Shown: positions 1 to 5,098 of the stretch, one piece after another
Numbering within the stretch: position 1 is the first letter of the stretch
How the letters are laid out: each line of letters starts with the position of its first letter
NCBI GenBank assembly: GCA_035328465.1
Contig: DAOLIQ010000142.1
Coordinates: 1-5,098, forward strand
DNA from: JADJEI01 sp035328465
GTDB taxonomy: Bacteria; Bacteroidota; Ignavibacteria; Ignavibacteriales; Ignavibacteriaceae
Reading direction: 5' to 3'
DNA: 5,098 nucleotides
Program-made: the position numbers and the translations under genes
The notes under the pieces: model-generated
The model's input: only the letters and a program-made list of their open reading frames with translations
Told to the model about the DNA's origin: nothing
Databases searched by the model: none

Positions 1-120
1 AATATAATTACACACCCCTTGAGTTTAAAACAAAAAAGACTTACTTTTTACACAGTTATAATTTACTTTTGCCCGCTGAGTTGGTGATAAGGTTTTGTGG
101 TTGTGGTTAGGATGAACTTT
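1..120. other. non-coding left edge, downstream of the DUF3226 gene
   Basis: No gene is visible here. The only structure that could end the ATPase-TOPRIM transcript is a weak AT-rich hairpin: on the minus strand AAAAAG (49-44) and CTTTTT (38-33) enclose five bases, with a short T-rich continuation. It has a single G-C pair, so it is a poor terminator and transcription may run on past the left edge. Confidence 0.4.
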
Positions 121-732
121 TTATAATTGTTTTATAAAATTAATAAGTTGTTCAAATGCAGTATGATTAAAATTCCAAAAATTTGCTTCGACAGATTCAG
201 CCAGTCTTTTGTCCGGATCAATGACCTTTGATGCAAGATAAGTGTGAACTTTAGCTTTCCCAATCTGATTCGGAATATTACCTTGTTTCTCTTTCAGGCA
301 CTTAAAATATTCTTCGACGCAGAGAAATACTTCTTCATCCTTTACTGACTCAATAAAAATATCTTCTAGAGAACCTATTCTTTCATTTCCGGGAAGAATC
401 AAAACAGAAATAATCGGGTTACCGTTTGTCTTTTCACTTATCTTTTGCGGTACATCCAATCCATTATTTTTTAAAGCTGAACAAACACTATTAAATGCAC
501 CAGAAGAACTATCATCGGCATCTCTAATTATGCTAATTGATAATATATTTTTACTAATAAACTTAGGGTCTTTAATTAGAACGTTTTTTAAGAAATCAGA
601 GAGTCCTGTTTTTCCTTTATATTCTATCACTTGAATATTTAAAATATTTAACGAACTAATAATTGTATTAAATACTCTTAGCTCATCTTTTCCCTCAACC
701 AACAACAGTTTTTCTTTCTCAACTTTGTTCAT
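121..732 (-). CDS. DUF3226-type TOPRIM protein, putative nuclease partner of the upstream ATPase
   Basis: The 203-residue protein is predicted to be a cytosolic TOPRIM-fold protein. It carries the TOPRIM hallmarks: a hydrophobic strand ending in LLVEGKDE with the conserved Glu at residue 13, and the DxD motif as IIRDADD (Asp71, Asp73, with Asp74 next to it). Further on are LPGN (113-116), GSLEDIF (120-126) and KAKVHTYLAS (159-168), an arrangement I recognise from DUF3226 proteins. TOPRIM domains use the Glu and Asp residues to bind metal and cut or join nucleic acid; nuclease activity here is inferred. The start ATG overlaps the stop of the ATPase gene as ATGA, with a G-rich stretch just before it, so translation is probably coupled to the ATPase. 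The protein looks complete. By analogy with AriB of PARIS and the TOPRIM half of OLD proteins, it may be the toxic effector held or activated by the ATPase. The family call is fairly firm and the defence role is inference. Confidence 0.88.
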   Translation of the reverse strand: MNKVEKEKLLLVEGKDELRVFNTIISSLNILNIQVIEYKGKTGLSDFLKNVLIKDPKFISKNILSISIIRDADDSSSGAFNSVCSALKNNGLDVPQKISEKTNGNPIISVLILPGNERIGSLEDIFIESVKDEEVFLCVEEYFKCLKEKQGNIPNQIGKAKVHTYLASKVIDPDKRLAESVEANFWNFNHTAFEQLINFIKQL

Positions 733-1799
733 CCCCTAATTTCCCACCCTGTTTCAAAGATTGTATCGAGTGATCTTTTATCATAGTTCACAGATTTTAT
801 TTCTCCTTCCACTCTATCTAATCTAATGAAAGAAATATCATCTGGATCTGATTCTCCATAACTCTCATATAGGGCATGAACACATTCATTACTATGTGTA
901 GTAGCAAATATTTGAACATTATATTTTTTTGCCAATTCTTTTAAGGCAGAAAATACTTCCCGCATAATTGAATAATGTAAACCATTTTCAACTTCATCTA
1001 TAAGTACAATTCCATTTTTAAAAACCGTAATTGCAAGAGAAAGAGATAATAATTTGGATGTGCCTTCACCCATTAATTGTATCGGTATTGATCTACTGAT
1101 TCCAATATCTCCATAAACATTTGATTCAGAACCTTGCGGAACAACACTAAGTCTCCGTAAACGAGGTTCAACTTTTTGAAGAATATTTATTATATCACTT
1201 GTTTCCCTCTTGACATCAAGATCTGCATATCTTTCAGCATCTTCTGAACCTCCCCTTCTACCTTGTGAGAATACAAAAATACCTTGTAAATCAGAATTCA
1301 TTGAATTCTCTAATCGAATACCTTCTTTTTCCATAATTGCAAATGAACTTGAGTAATTATTACTTGGATCATAGTATTTTAACTCAATTTTGTTCTGAGA
1401 AATAGTCGATGTTGTAATACTTGTTTCTCTTTCTTGATCCTTTTTCTCTTTTTGCTGTAGGATTTTAGAACCATTAATTGATGCTAGTTTTATTTCAAGT
1501 CGTCTTGTTTTATGATTGCTATCGTCAGAATTAATAAAAATAATCTTACTCGAATCATAATTATAAAATAATGGATTCCACAATGATTCAATTTTTAATG
1601 GGATAGGGAATATTCCCCTAAACGCATTTATTTTTGATATTAATTCAGGATTCTTTGAACCTATGTGTAAAAAGAGTGCTTCAAGTAAAGCTGTCTTTCC
1701 AACATTATTCTTTCCTAAAACTAAATTGAATTTTTTACAATCATTTAATTCAAGTTTTTTAAATCCTCTAAAATTCTCGATATTTATTCTTGTTAACAT
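729..1799 (-). CDS. AAA/ABC-type ATPase of the OLD-like (AAA_15/AAA_21) group
   Basis: This 356-residue soluble ATPase has a full set of ABC-like motifs. The N-terminus (LTRINIENFRGF) is typical of RecF/OLD-like ATPases. Walker A is GKNNVGKT at 29-36, a signature-like MGEGTSK lies at 243-249, Walker B is IVLIDE at 264-269 with catalytic Glu269, and the following VENGLH is a D-loop region. The H-switch is TTHS with His302. Between Walker A and the signature is a polar, Lys/Ser/Thr-rich insert (about 90-160). The protein has no fused TOPRIM domain; the next gene supplies one. The start is supported by GGAGAG at 1810-1805, five bases before the ATG, and by the conserved N-terminal strand. The gene is AT-rich. 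In PARIS, the related ATPase AriA senses a phage protein and releases the TOPRIM toxin; a similar sensor or scaffold role is inferred here. It could instead be an ATPase of a repair or housekeeping pair. Confidence 0.9.
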   Translation of the reverse strand: MLTRINIENFRGFKKLELNDCKKFNLVLGKNNVGKTALLEALFLHIGSKNPELISKINAFRGIFPIPLKIESLWNPLFYNYDSSKIIFINSDDSNHKTRRLEIKLASINGSKILQQKEKKDQERETSITTSTISQNKIELKYYDPSNNYSSSFAIMEKEGIRLENSMNSDLQGIFVFSQGRRGGSEDAERYADLDVKRETSDIINILQKVEPRLRRLSVVPQGSESNVYGDIGISRSIPIQLMGEGTSKLLSLSLAITVFKNGIVLIDEVENGLHYSIMREVFSALKELAKKYNVQIFATTHSNECVHALYESYGESDPDDISFIRLDRVEGEIKSVNYDKRSLDTIFETGWEIRG

Positions 1800-1811
1800 A
1801 AAAACTCTCCA

Positions 1812-1865
1812 ATAATCATTATTTAAAATAATGTTTTATATAATCATTAACCATTATTAATGATT
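1812..1865. promoter_or_regulatory. palindrome cluster upstream of the ATPase operon, possible operator
   Basis: Two perfect inverted repeats lie 13-66 bases upstream of the ATPase start. One has 8-bp arms, 1817-1824 and 1826-1833, around a single base. The other has 9-bp arms, 1842-1850 and 1857-1865, around six bases. The 10-mer ATAATCATTA occurs at 1812-1821 and again at 1840-1849, 28 bases apart, and its core is inverted at 1857-1865. Repeated half-sites over a promoter zone suggest a protein binding site. The right-hand hairpin is followed on the plus strand by nine T, so a weak terminator for plus-strand transcription is another reading. Confidence 0.35.
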
Positions 1866-1882
1866 CTTTTTTTTTGATCCAA
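1854..1882 (-). promoter_or_regulatory. possible sigma70-like promoter of the ATPase-TOPRIM operon
   Basis: On the minus strand TTGGAT (1882-1877) and TAATAA (1859-1854) are separated by 17 bases that include a run of nine A. Initiation would fall near 1847, leaving a leader of roughly 45 bases before the ATPase start. The region is so AT-rich that such matches arise easily, and promoter rules for this lineage are uncertain. The -10 hexamer lies within a perfect palindrome, which would suit a repressor site. Confidence 0.25.
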
Positions 1883-2038
1883 GCAACAGAACGAAATATT
1901 TTTACTTCATTAAAATAACAGAAATAAAAAAGTTTTAATTGAATGGTCTCAAAATATTTTCTTCTACTCAAATCCTCCAAACATTTCACCCCCAAAAAGG
2001 AAATACTTAAGTACATGAAATGATATGTATCGCACAAT

Positions 2039-2070
2039 AAAGGCGGTCGGCAGAAAAGCTGATCGCCTTT
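2039..2070 (+). terminator. hairpin resembling an intrinsic terminator, best folded on the plus strand
   Basis: The arms 2039-2051 and 2058-2070 can form 13 pairs around the loop AGAAAA (2052-2057), with two G-U pairs in plus-strand RNA. In minus-strand RNA the same two positions become A-C mismatches. A T-rich but interrupted tract follows on the plus side (2071-2085). No plus-strand gene ends here, so it is either a relic, a block to antisense transcription, or a second bidirectional terminator behind the secreted protein gene. Confidence 0.45.
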
Positions 2071-2123
2071 ACTATTATTCCTTTTGAGTTACTTCTTATC
2101 TTGGCGGCGGAAAAAGAAATTGC

Positions 2124-2147
2124 CACCAAGTCACCAAGACACGAAGA
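2124..2147. repeat. three tandem 8-bp units (CACCAAGT-like)
   Basis: CACCAAGT, CACCAAGA and CACGAAGA follow one another without gaps. On the other strand this reads as a CTTGGTG/CTTCGTG series. Short non-coding blocks with this CAC-AAG period of about eight bases recur, to my recollection, in intergenic regions of many environmental bacterial genomes, so this may be one copy of a dispersed element. Whether it recurs in this genome cannot be seen from the window. Confidence 0.55.
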
Positions 2148-2157
2148 ATTACTTCAC

Positions 2158-2187
2158 AAAAAAAAGACCGCCACAAAGGACGGTCTT
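2158..2187 (-). terminator. intrinsic terminator of the secreted SBBP protein gene
   Basis: Read on the minus strand, AAGACCG (2187-2181) pairs perfectly with CGGTCTT (2170-2164) around a 10-base loop and is followed directly by six further T (2163-2158). It lies about 28 bases after the stop codon of the 837-residue gene. This classic rho-independent layout separates that gene from the ATPase operon. Confidence 0.85.
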
Positions 2188-2214
2188 GTTTTAGGAAATT
2201 ATTTTAAAGCAGAA

Positions 2215-4728
2215 TTATTTCACCAGCATCATTTTTTTAGTTTCTGTATAACTGCCTGCGGTAAGTGTGTAGTAGTAAACACCGCTATTCAGAGATGAAG
2301 CATTAAATTCAATCTGGTAAGTTCCTGCGCTTCTTCTTTCGTTAATGATCTGCGCAACTTCTCTTCCGAGTACATCATAAATTTTAAGGCTGACAAATTC
2401 ATCATTAGGAATTGAGAAACTTATTAATGTAGCAGGGTTGAAAGGATTGGGGTAATTATTGAATAACTCATAAGTAAGTATTTTATCTACACCAATCTGC
2501 TTGAACAGTATTGAACCTTCCGGCACTATTCCAGATGCGATCATCTGCTGATTGTTTATACTCTCAGCTAAATCCTTTGCCAGCTCATCATTTATATCAT
2601 CTCCATCTATTATCAACTCCGATACATACTGAATTACATCACCAACATCTCTTCCATCATCTGTAACCACAGTATATTGTCCTATTTTGTTTGATACCAT
2701 ATTCATTATCAAAGCTGCCAAATGCTGCTTTGCTCTATCTACCATAGGTTGATTACCTTTAAGACTTAGTATTGTCTGCCATTCTTCAAATGTGTTTACA
2801 TCTGTGAATATATCATAGTATAATGTATAGTGCAGGTGAACCAGATCAATGTAATCATAAAGAGCCTGTTCAGTCTCCTCTGCATTACCCTTGTTTGTAA
2901 CATATACGTCAAACTGATGCTTCCAGTATCCTTTACTCCTTGCTGTGTTAGTTAAGACAATCTCTGTTAGAACAAAATCAACAGTACTGGTTTCATTTGC
3001 AACAACAGATGCACTCTTTGGGTTTTCATCGGATGAATAGCCAAGTGGCTCAACTATCATTACCTGATAATCTCCTTCTGGAACGTCAATGAATGAATAC
3101 TCTCCATTTTCACCCGTATAAACATCATCAAATCCATCCACGGGTAACCCGAATTTATCCAGTAATATAACCAACACATTTTCTAAACCATTGCTGCTAA
3201 CTGAGACTGTGCCGGAGATAGTTCCAGGGGGTAAGTTTGTGATGACTACGCCCAGCTTTTGAACGAACACGTCAAATCCGGTGCCCACGGTGGTCAGGTT
3301 CGTCACGCCCAATCCCGGGTCGAAATCAACCGTGCCACCGAACCATCCCGTGGTATAAACATTGCCTGCAGCATCGACCGAGATCCCATACCCCTCGTCC
3401 AAGACGGTCCCACCCATCCGGCCAGCCCAGACAAAGTTCCCGGACGGGTCGAGCTTCTGAACGAACACATCAAAACAGCAGGCGCTAGCGCTGGTTAGGT
3501 TCGTCACACCCAAGCCCGGGTCGAAATCAGCCGTGCCAGAGAAGACTCCTGTGATATAGACGTTTCCTGCCGCATCGACCGAGATATCAAGCCCCAAATC
3601 GGTCCCAGTGCCGCCCATACCGACTGCCCAGACAAAGTTCCCAGACGGGTCGAGCTTCTGAACGAACACCTCGTCCAAGCCGGCGCTGGTCAGGTTCGTT
3701 ACGCCCAATCCCGGGTCGAAGTCAACCGTGCCCCAGAAATTTCCGGTAGTGTAGACGTTACCTGCAACATCAACCGAGACCCCGCTACTACCATCGTTTC
3801 CAGTGCCGCCCATCCCGACTACCCAGACGAGGTTCCCGGACGGGTCGAGCTTCTGGACGAACACGTCCCAAATGCCGGCGCTGGTTAGGTTCGTCACGCC
3901 CAATCCCGGGTCGAAGTCAACCGTGCCCCAGAAATATCCGGTAGTGTAGACGTTACCTGCAACATCAACCGAGACCCCGCTACTACCATCGCCGCCAGTG
4001 CCGCCCATCCCGACTACCCAGACGAGGTTTCCGGACGGGTCAAGCTTCTGAACGAACACGTCGTAGTCGCCCACGCTGGTCAGGTTAGTCACGCCCAAAC
4101 CCGGGTCGAAGTCAGCCGTGCCATTGAACCTTCCCGCGGTATAAACGTTACCTGCCGCATCGACAGAAACTCCGTACCCATCTTCAAAGTCGGCGCCGCC
4201 CATCCCAACTGCCCAAACGAGGTTCCCGGACGGGTCGAGCTTCTGAACGAACATGTCGTTAAAACCATTGCTAGTTAGGTTAGTCACGCCTAATCCCGGG
4301 TCGAAGTCAGCCGTGCCAGAGAAGAATCCTGTGGTGTAAACGTTGCCTGCCGCATCAACAGAGACCCCGAGTCCAAGATCATCGCTGGTGTCGCCCATCC
4401 TGACCGCCCAGACGAGGTTCCCGGACGGGTCAAGCTTCTGAACGAACACGTCGTTGGTAATGTCGTTGAACTCGCCTTGTTCGCCCGCGCTGATCAGGTT
4501 AGTCACGCCCAAGCCCGGATCAAAATCAACCGTGTCAGTGAAGCCTCCGGTGGTGTAGACGTTGCCTGCCGCATCAACCGTGATCCCGTATCCAATATCG
4601 GAGGCGTAGCCGCCACCCATCCCGACCGCCCACAAGAGCGGCGGCGCTTGTGCCTTGGCAAAGCCTGCAAATGCAACCAGCAGTAACACAGTGAAGACAC
4701 TCATTTCAACAAATTTGAACTGCTTCAT
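2215..4728 (-). CDS. secreted SBBP-repeat beta-propeller protein with T9SS sorting domain
   Basis: The 837-residue protein is predicted to be exported by Sec and then moved through the type IX secretion system to the cell surface or outside. Residues 1-28 form a signal peptide with AKAQA at its end. Residues 33-492 hold seven SBBP-type repeats, each with VDxAGNVYxTG, DFDPGLGVTNL and FVQKLDPSGNxVW; their VD starts at 51, 124, 189, 254, 319, 384 and 451 suggest a seven-bladed propeller. Residues 502-590 look like a carboxypeptidase-regulatory-like beta domain (ISGTV, NGEYSFIDVPEGDYQV). Residues 597-745 open with SKGYWKHQF and are mainly helical, with no assigned function. Residues 752-837 are the sorting domain (YPNPFNP, YDVLGREV, GVYYYTL, final KKMMLVK). 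The ATG is preceded by AAGGAGA six bases away; Met9 is a possible but less likely start. The propeller DNA is far more GC-rich than the rest. Function is unknown; binding or adhesion is a guess. Confidence 0.93.
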   Translation of the reverse strand: MKQFKFVEMSVFTVLLLVAFAGFAKAQAPPLLWAVGMGGGYASDIGYGITVDAAGNVYTTGGFTDTVDFDPGLGVTNLISAGEQGEFNDITNDVFVQKLDPSGNLVWAVRMGDTSDDLGLGVSVDAAGNVYTTGFFSGTADFDPGLGVTNLTSNGFNDMFVQKLDPSGNLVWAVGMGGADFEDGYGVSVDAAGNVYTAGRFNGTADFDPGLGVTNLTSVGDYDVFVQKLDPSGNLVWVVGMGGTGGDGSSGVSVDVAGNVYTTGYFWGTVDFDPGLGVTNLTSAGIWDVFVQKLDPSGNLVWVVGMGGTGNDGSSGVSVDVAGNVYTTGNFWGTVDFDPGLGVTNLTSAGLDEVFVQKLDPSGNFVWAVGMGGTGTDLGLDISVDAAGNVYITGVFSGTADFDPGLGVTNLTSASACCFDVFVQKLDPSGNFVWAGRMGGTVLDEGYGISVDAAGNVYTTGWFGGTVDFDPGLGVTNLTTVGTGFDVFVQKLGVVITNLPPGTISGTVSVSSNGLENVLVILLDKFGLPVDGFDDVYTGENGEYSFIDVPEGDYQVMIVEPLGYSSDENPKSASVVANETSTVDFVLTEIVLTNTARSKGYWKHQFDVYVTNKGNAEETEQALYDYIDLVHLHYTLYYDIFTDVNTFEEWQTILSLKGNQPMVDRAKQHLAALIMNMVSNKIGQYTVVTDDGRDVGDVIQYVSELIIDGDDINDELAKDLAESINNQQMIASGIVPEGSILFKQIGVDKILTYELFNNYPNPFNPATLISFSIPNDEFVSLKIYDVLGREVAQIINERRSAGTYQIEFNASSLNSGVYYYTLTAGSYTETKKMMLVK
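3253..4632 (-). repeat. seven in-frame coding repeats of about 195 bp
   Basis: The propeller part of the secreted protein is a tandem array. Repeat starts at the VDxAGN codons lie at 4578, 4359, 4164, 3969, 3774, 3579 and 3378. Four spacings are exactly 195 bp, the first is 219 bp because of an added acidic loop, and the last is 201 bp. Units are diverged except for the central pair, which is nearly identical. The last unit breaks off after FVQKLG. The array is a recombination substrate, so copy number may vary between strains or be misassembled. Confidence 0.9.
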
Positions 4729-4785
4729 TTTATTTCTCCTTTTATATTTAGTTAGTGAATGAACTTGCTTTATGTATTCAAAAAC

Positions 4786-4804
4786 AATTGGATATTTTCC
4801 AATT
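4786..4804 (-). other. small perfect hairpin in the leader of the secreted protein gene
   Basis: AATTGGA (4786-4792) and TCCAATT (4798-4804) form a perfect 7-bp inverted repeat around five bases, 58-76 bases before the start codon. It lies between the candidate -10 and the ribosome binding site, so it could be an operator or a 5' stabilising stem. It is AT-rich and could be chance. Confidence 0.3.
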
Positions 4805-4830
4805 CAAGAGATAGTATTTAAAAGTGTCAA
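4802..4830 (-). promoter_or_regulatory. possible promoter of the secreted protein gene
   Basis: On the minus strand a perfect TTGACA (4830-4825) is followed after 17 bases by TTGAAT (4807-4802), which matches four of six -10 positions. Initiation near 4795 would leave a leader of about 65 bases before the ATG. The -35 match is good and the -10 weak, and lineage-specific promoter rules are not known to me. Confidence 0.3.
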
Positions 4831-4964
4831 ATAATTCTTATAATAAATTCTTTAGTAACTTAAATTACGCAAAAAGTATAATATTTAATTTACAGTTTAG
4901 ATTTTTGGGAAGCACACAATCAATATTCATAATTTAAGAAAAGATTGTTTGACCTTGATTCACC

Positions 4965-4997
4965 TTGTCGCTCCAATATTTTAAATAGTTGCGACAA
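4965..4997. promoter_or_regulatory. TTGTCGC-N19-GCGACAA inverted repeat, possible binding site
   Basis: Perfect 7-bp arms (4965-4971 and 4991-4997) flank a 19-base AT-rich centre. The GC-containing arms stand out from the surrounding AT-rich DNA. The spacing is compatible with a dimeric regulator binding two half-sites. No adjacent gene identifies which transcript it would control; the secreted protein gene starts about 240 bases away. Confidence 0.3.
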
Positions 4998-5098
4998 TTT
5001 TAATTTCAATTCGATAACAATGAAATTTTTAATGGACATATTATATTTAAATAACTTATAGCTACTTCCCATTTGAACAACCGGACAGTATTGAAAAA

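Larger units (their letters stand above)
1800..2214. other. non-coding gap between the secreted protein and the ATPase operon
   Basis: I see no convincing gene in these 415 bases. From left to right they hold the ATPase ribosome binding site (1805-1810), the palindrome cluster and possible promoter (1812-1882), an AT-rich stretch without recognisable structure (about 1883-2035), a hairpin (2039-2070), an 8-bp tandem repeat (2124-2147) and the terminator of the secreted protein gene (2158-2187). An open minus-strand frame at 1819-2037 begins with TTG, has no ribosome binding site and overlaps the regulatory sites, so I do not call it a gene. Confidence 0.6.
4729..5098. other. non-coding upstream region at the right edge
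   Basis: These 370 bases are AT-rich and contain no open frame with a ribosome binding site on either strand. They hold the strong ribosome binding site AAGGAGA of the secreted protein gene (4741-4735), the possible promoter and leader hairpin, and the TTGTCGC inverted repeat. Beyond 4998 I recognise nothing. Confidence 0.6.

Noticed and set aside
121..1799. Retron or Gabija as the identity of the defence-like pair
   Set aside because: There is no reverse transcriptase, no retron RNA-like structure and no UvrD-type helicase. The TOPRIM part is a separate protein and not fused to the ATPase as in GajA.
1819..2037. 72-residue minus-strand open frame upstream of the ATPase
   Set aside because: It starts with TTG without a ribosome binding site, its internal ATG at 2016 also lacks one, the composition is that of AT-rich spacer, and it overlaps the palindromes and possible promoter. 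I recognise no domain in it.
2101..2298. 65-residue plus-strand open frame
   Set aside because: It runs through the 8-bp repeat and the terminator and then antisense through the sorting domain of the secreted protein; it shows no sign of being a gene.
3259..3498. Plus-strand open frame within the propeller array, and a similar one at 4477-4686
   Set aside because: Both are antisense shadows of the GC-rich repeats and contain the reverse complement of the repeat motifs, with no start signal.
3253..4632. Regularly spaced repeats that might suggest a CRISPR array
   Set aside because: The period is about 195 bp, the units are in frame and coding, and the changes between them follow codon structure. 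No short repeats with unique spacers are present.
4503..4700. Second minus-strand frame inside the start of the secreted protein gene
   Set aside because: It is an out-of-frame reading of the same DNA. The signal peptide and repeats in the main frame explain the region fully.

Overview
The window looks like a piece of an AT-rich chromosome from the Bacteroidota/Ignavibacteriota side of the FCB group. The best evidence is the large secreted protein. It ends in a type IX secretion (T9SS) sorting domain with a YPNPFNP motif and a final Lys-rich strand, a form that is especially common in Ignavibacteria. This assignment rests on motif recognition, not on a database search.

All three confident genes are on the minus strand, so the layout reads from right to left. 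Positions 4729-5098 are a non-coding upstream region with two small inverted repeats and a possible promoter. Positions 4728-2215 encode an 837-residue exported protein: a signal peptide, seven SBBP-type beta-propeller repeats of about 65 residues, a carboxypeptidase-regulatory-like beta domain, an unassigned GYWKH module and the T9SS sorting domain. A clear intrinsic terminator follows at 2187-2158. Positions 2157-1800 are a non-coding gap holding a short 8-bp tandem repeat, a second hairpin and an AT-rich zone with two perfect palindromes just upstream of the next operon.

Positions 1799-121 hold a tight two-gene operon. It encodes an ABC/OLD-type AAA ATPase (356 aa) followed, with a 4-base ATGA overlap, by a TOPRIM-fold protein of the DUF3226 type (203 aa). 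An ATPase with a separately encoded TOPRIM partner is the layout of the PARIS (AriA/AriB) anti-phage system and of split OLD-type systems. This pair is the most interesting content: it is a candidate defence module whose TOPRIM subunit belongs to DUF3226 and not to the DUF4435 family used by known AriB. No phage, transposase, CRISPR or RNA gene is visible.

The operon and the secreted protein are probably unrelated in function. They are separated by a terminator, have separate ribosome binding sites and differ strongly in base composition.
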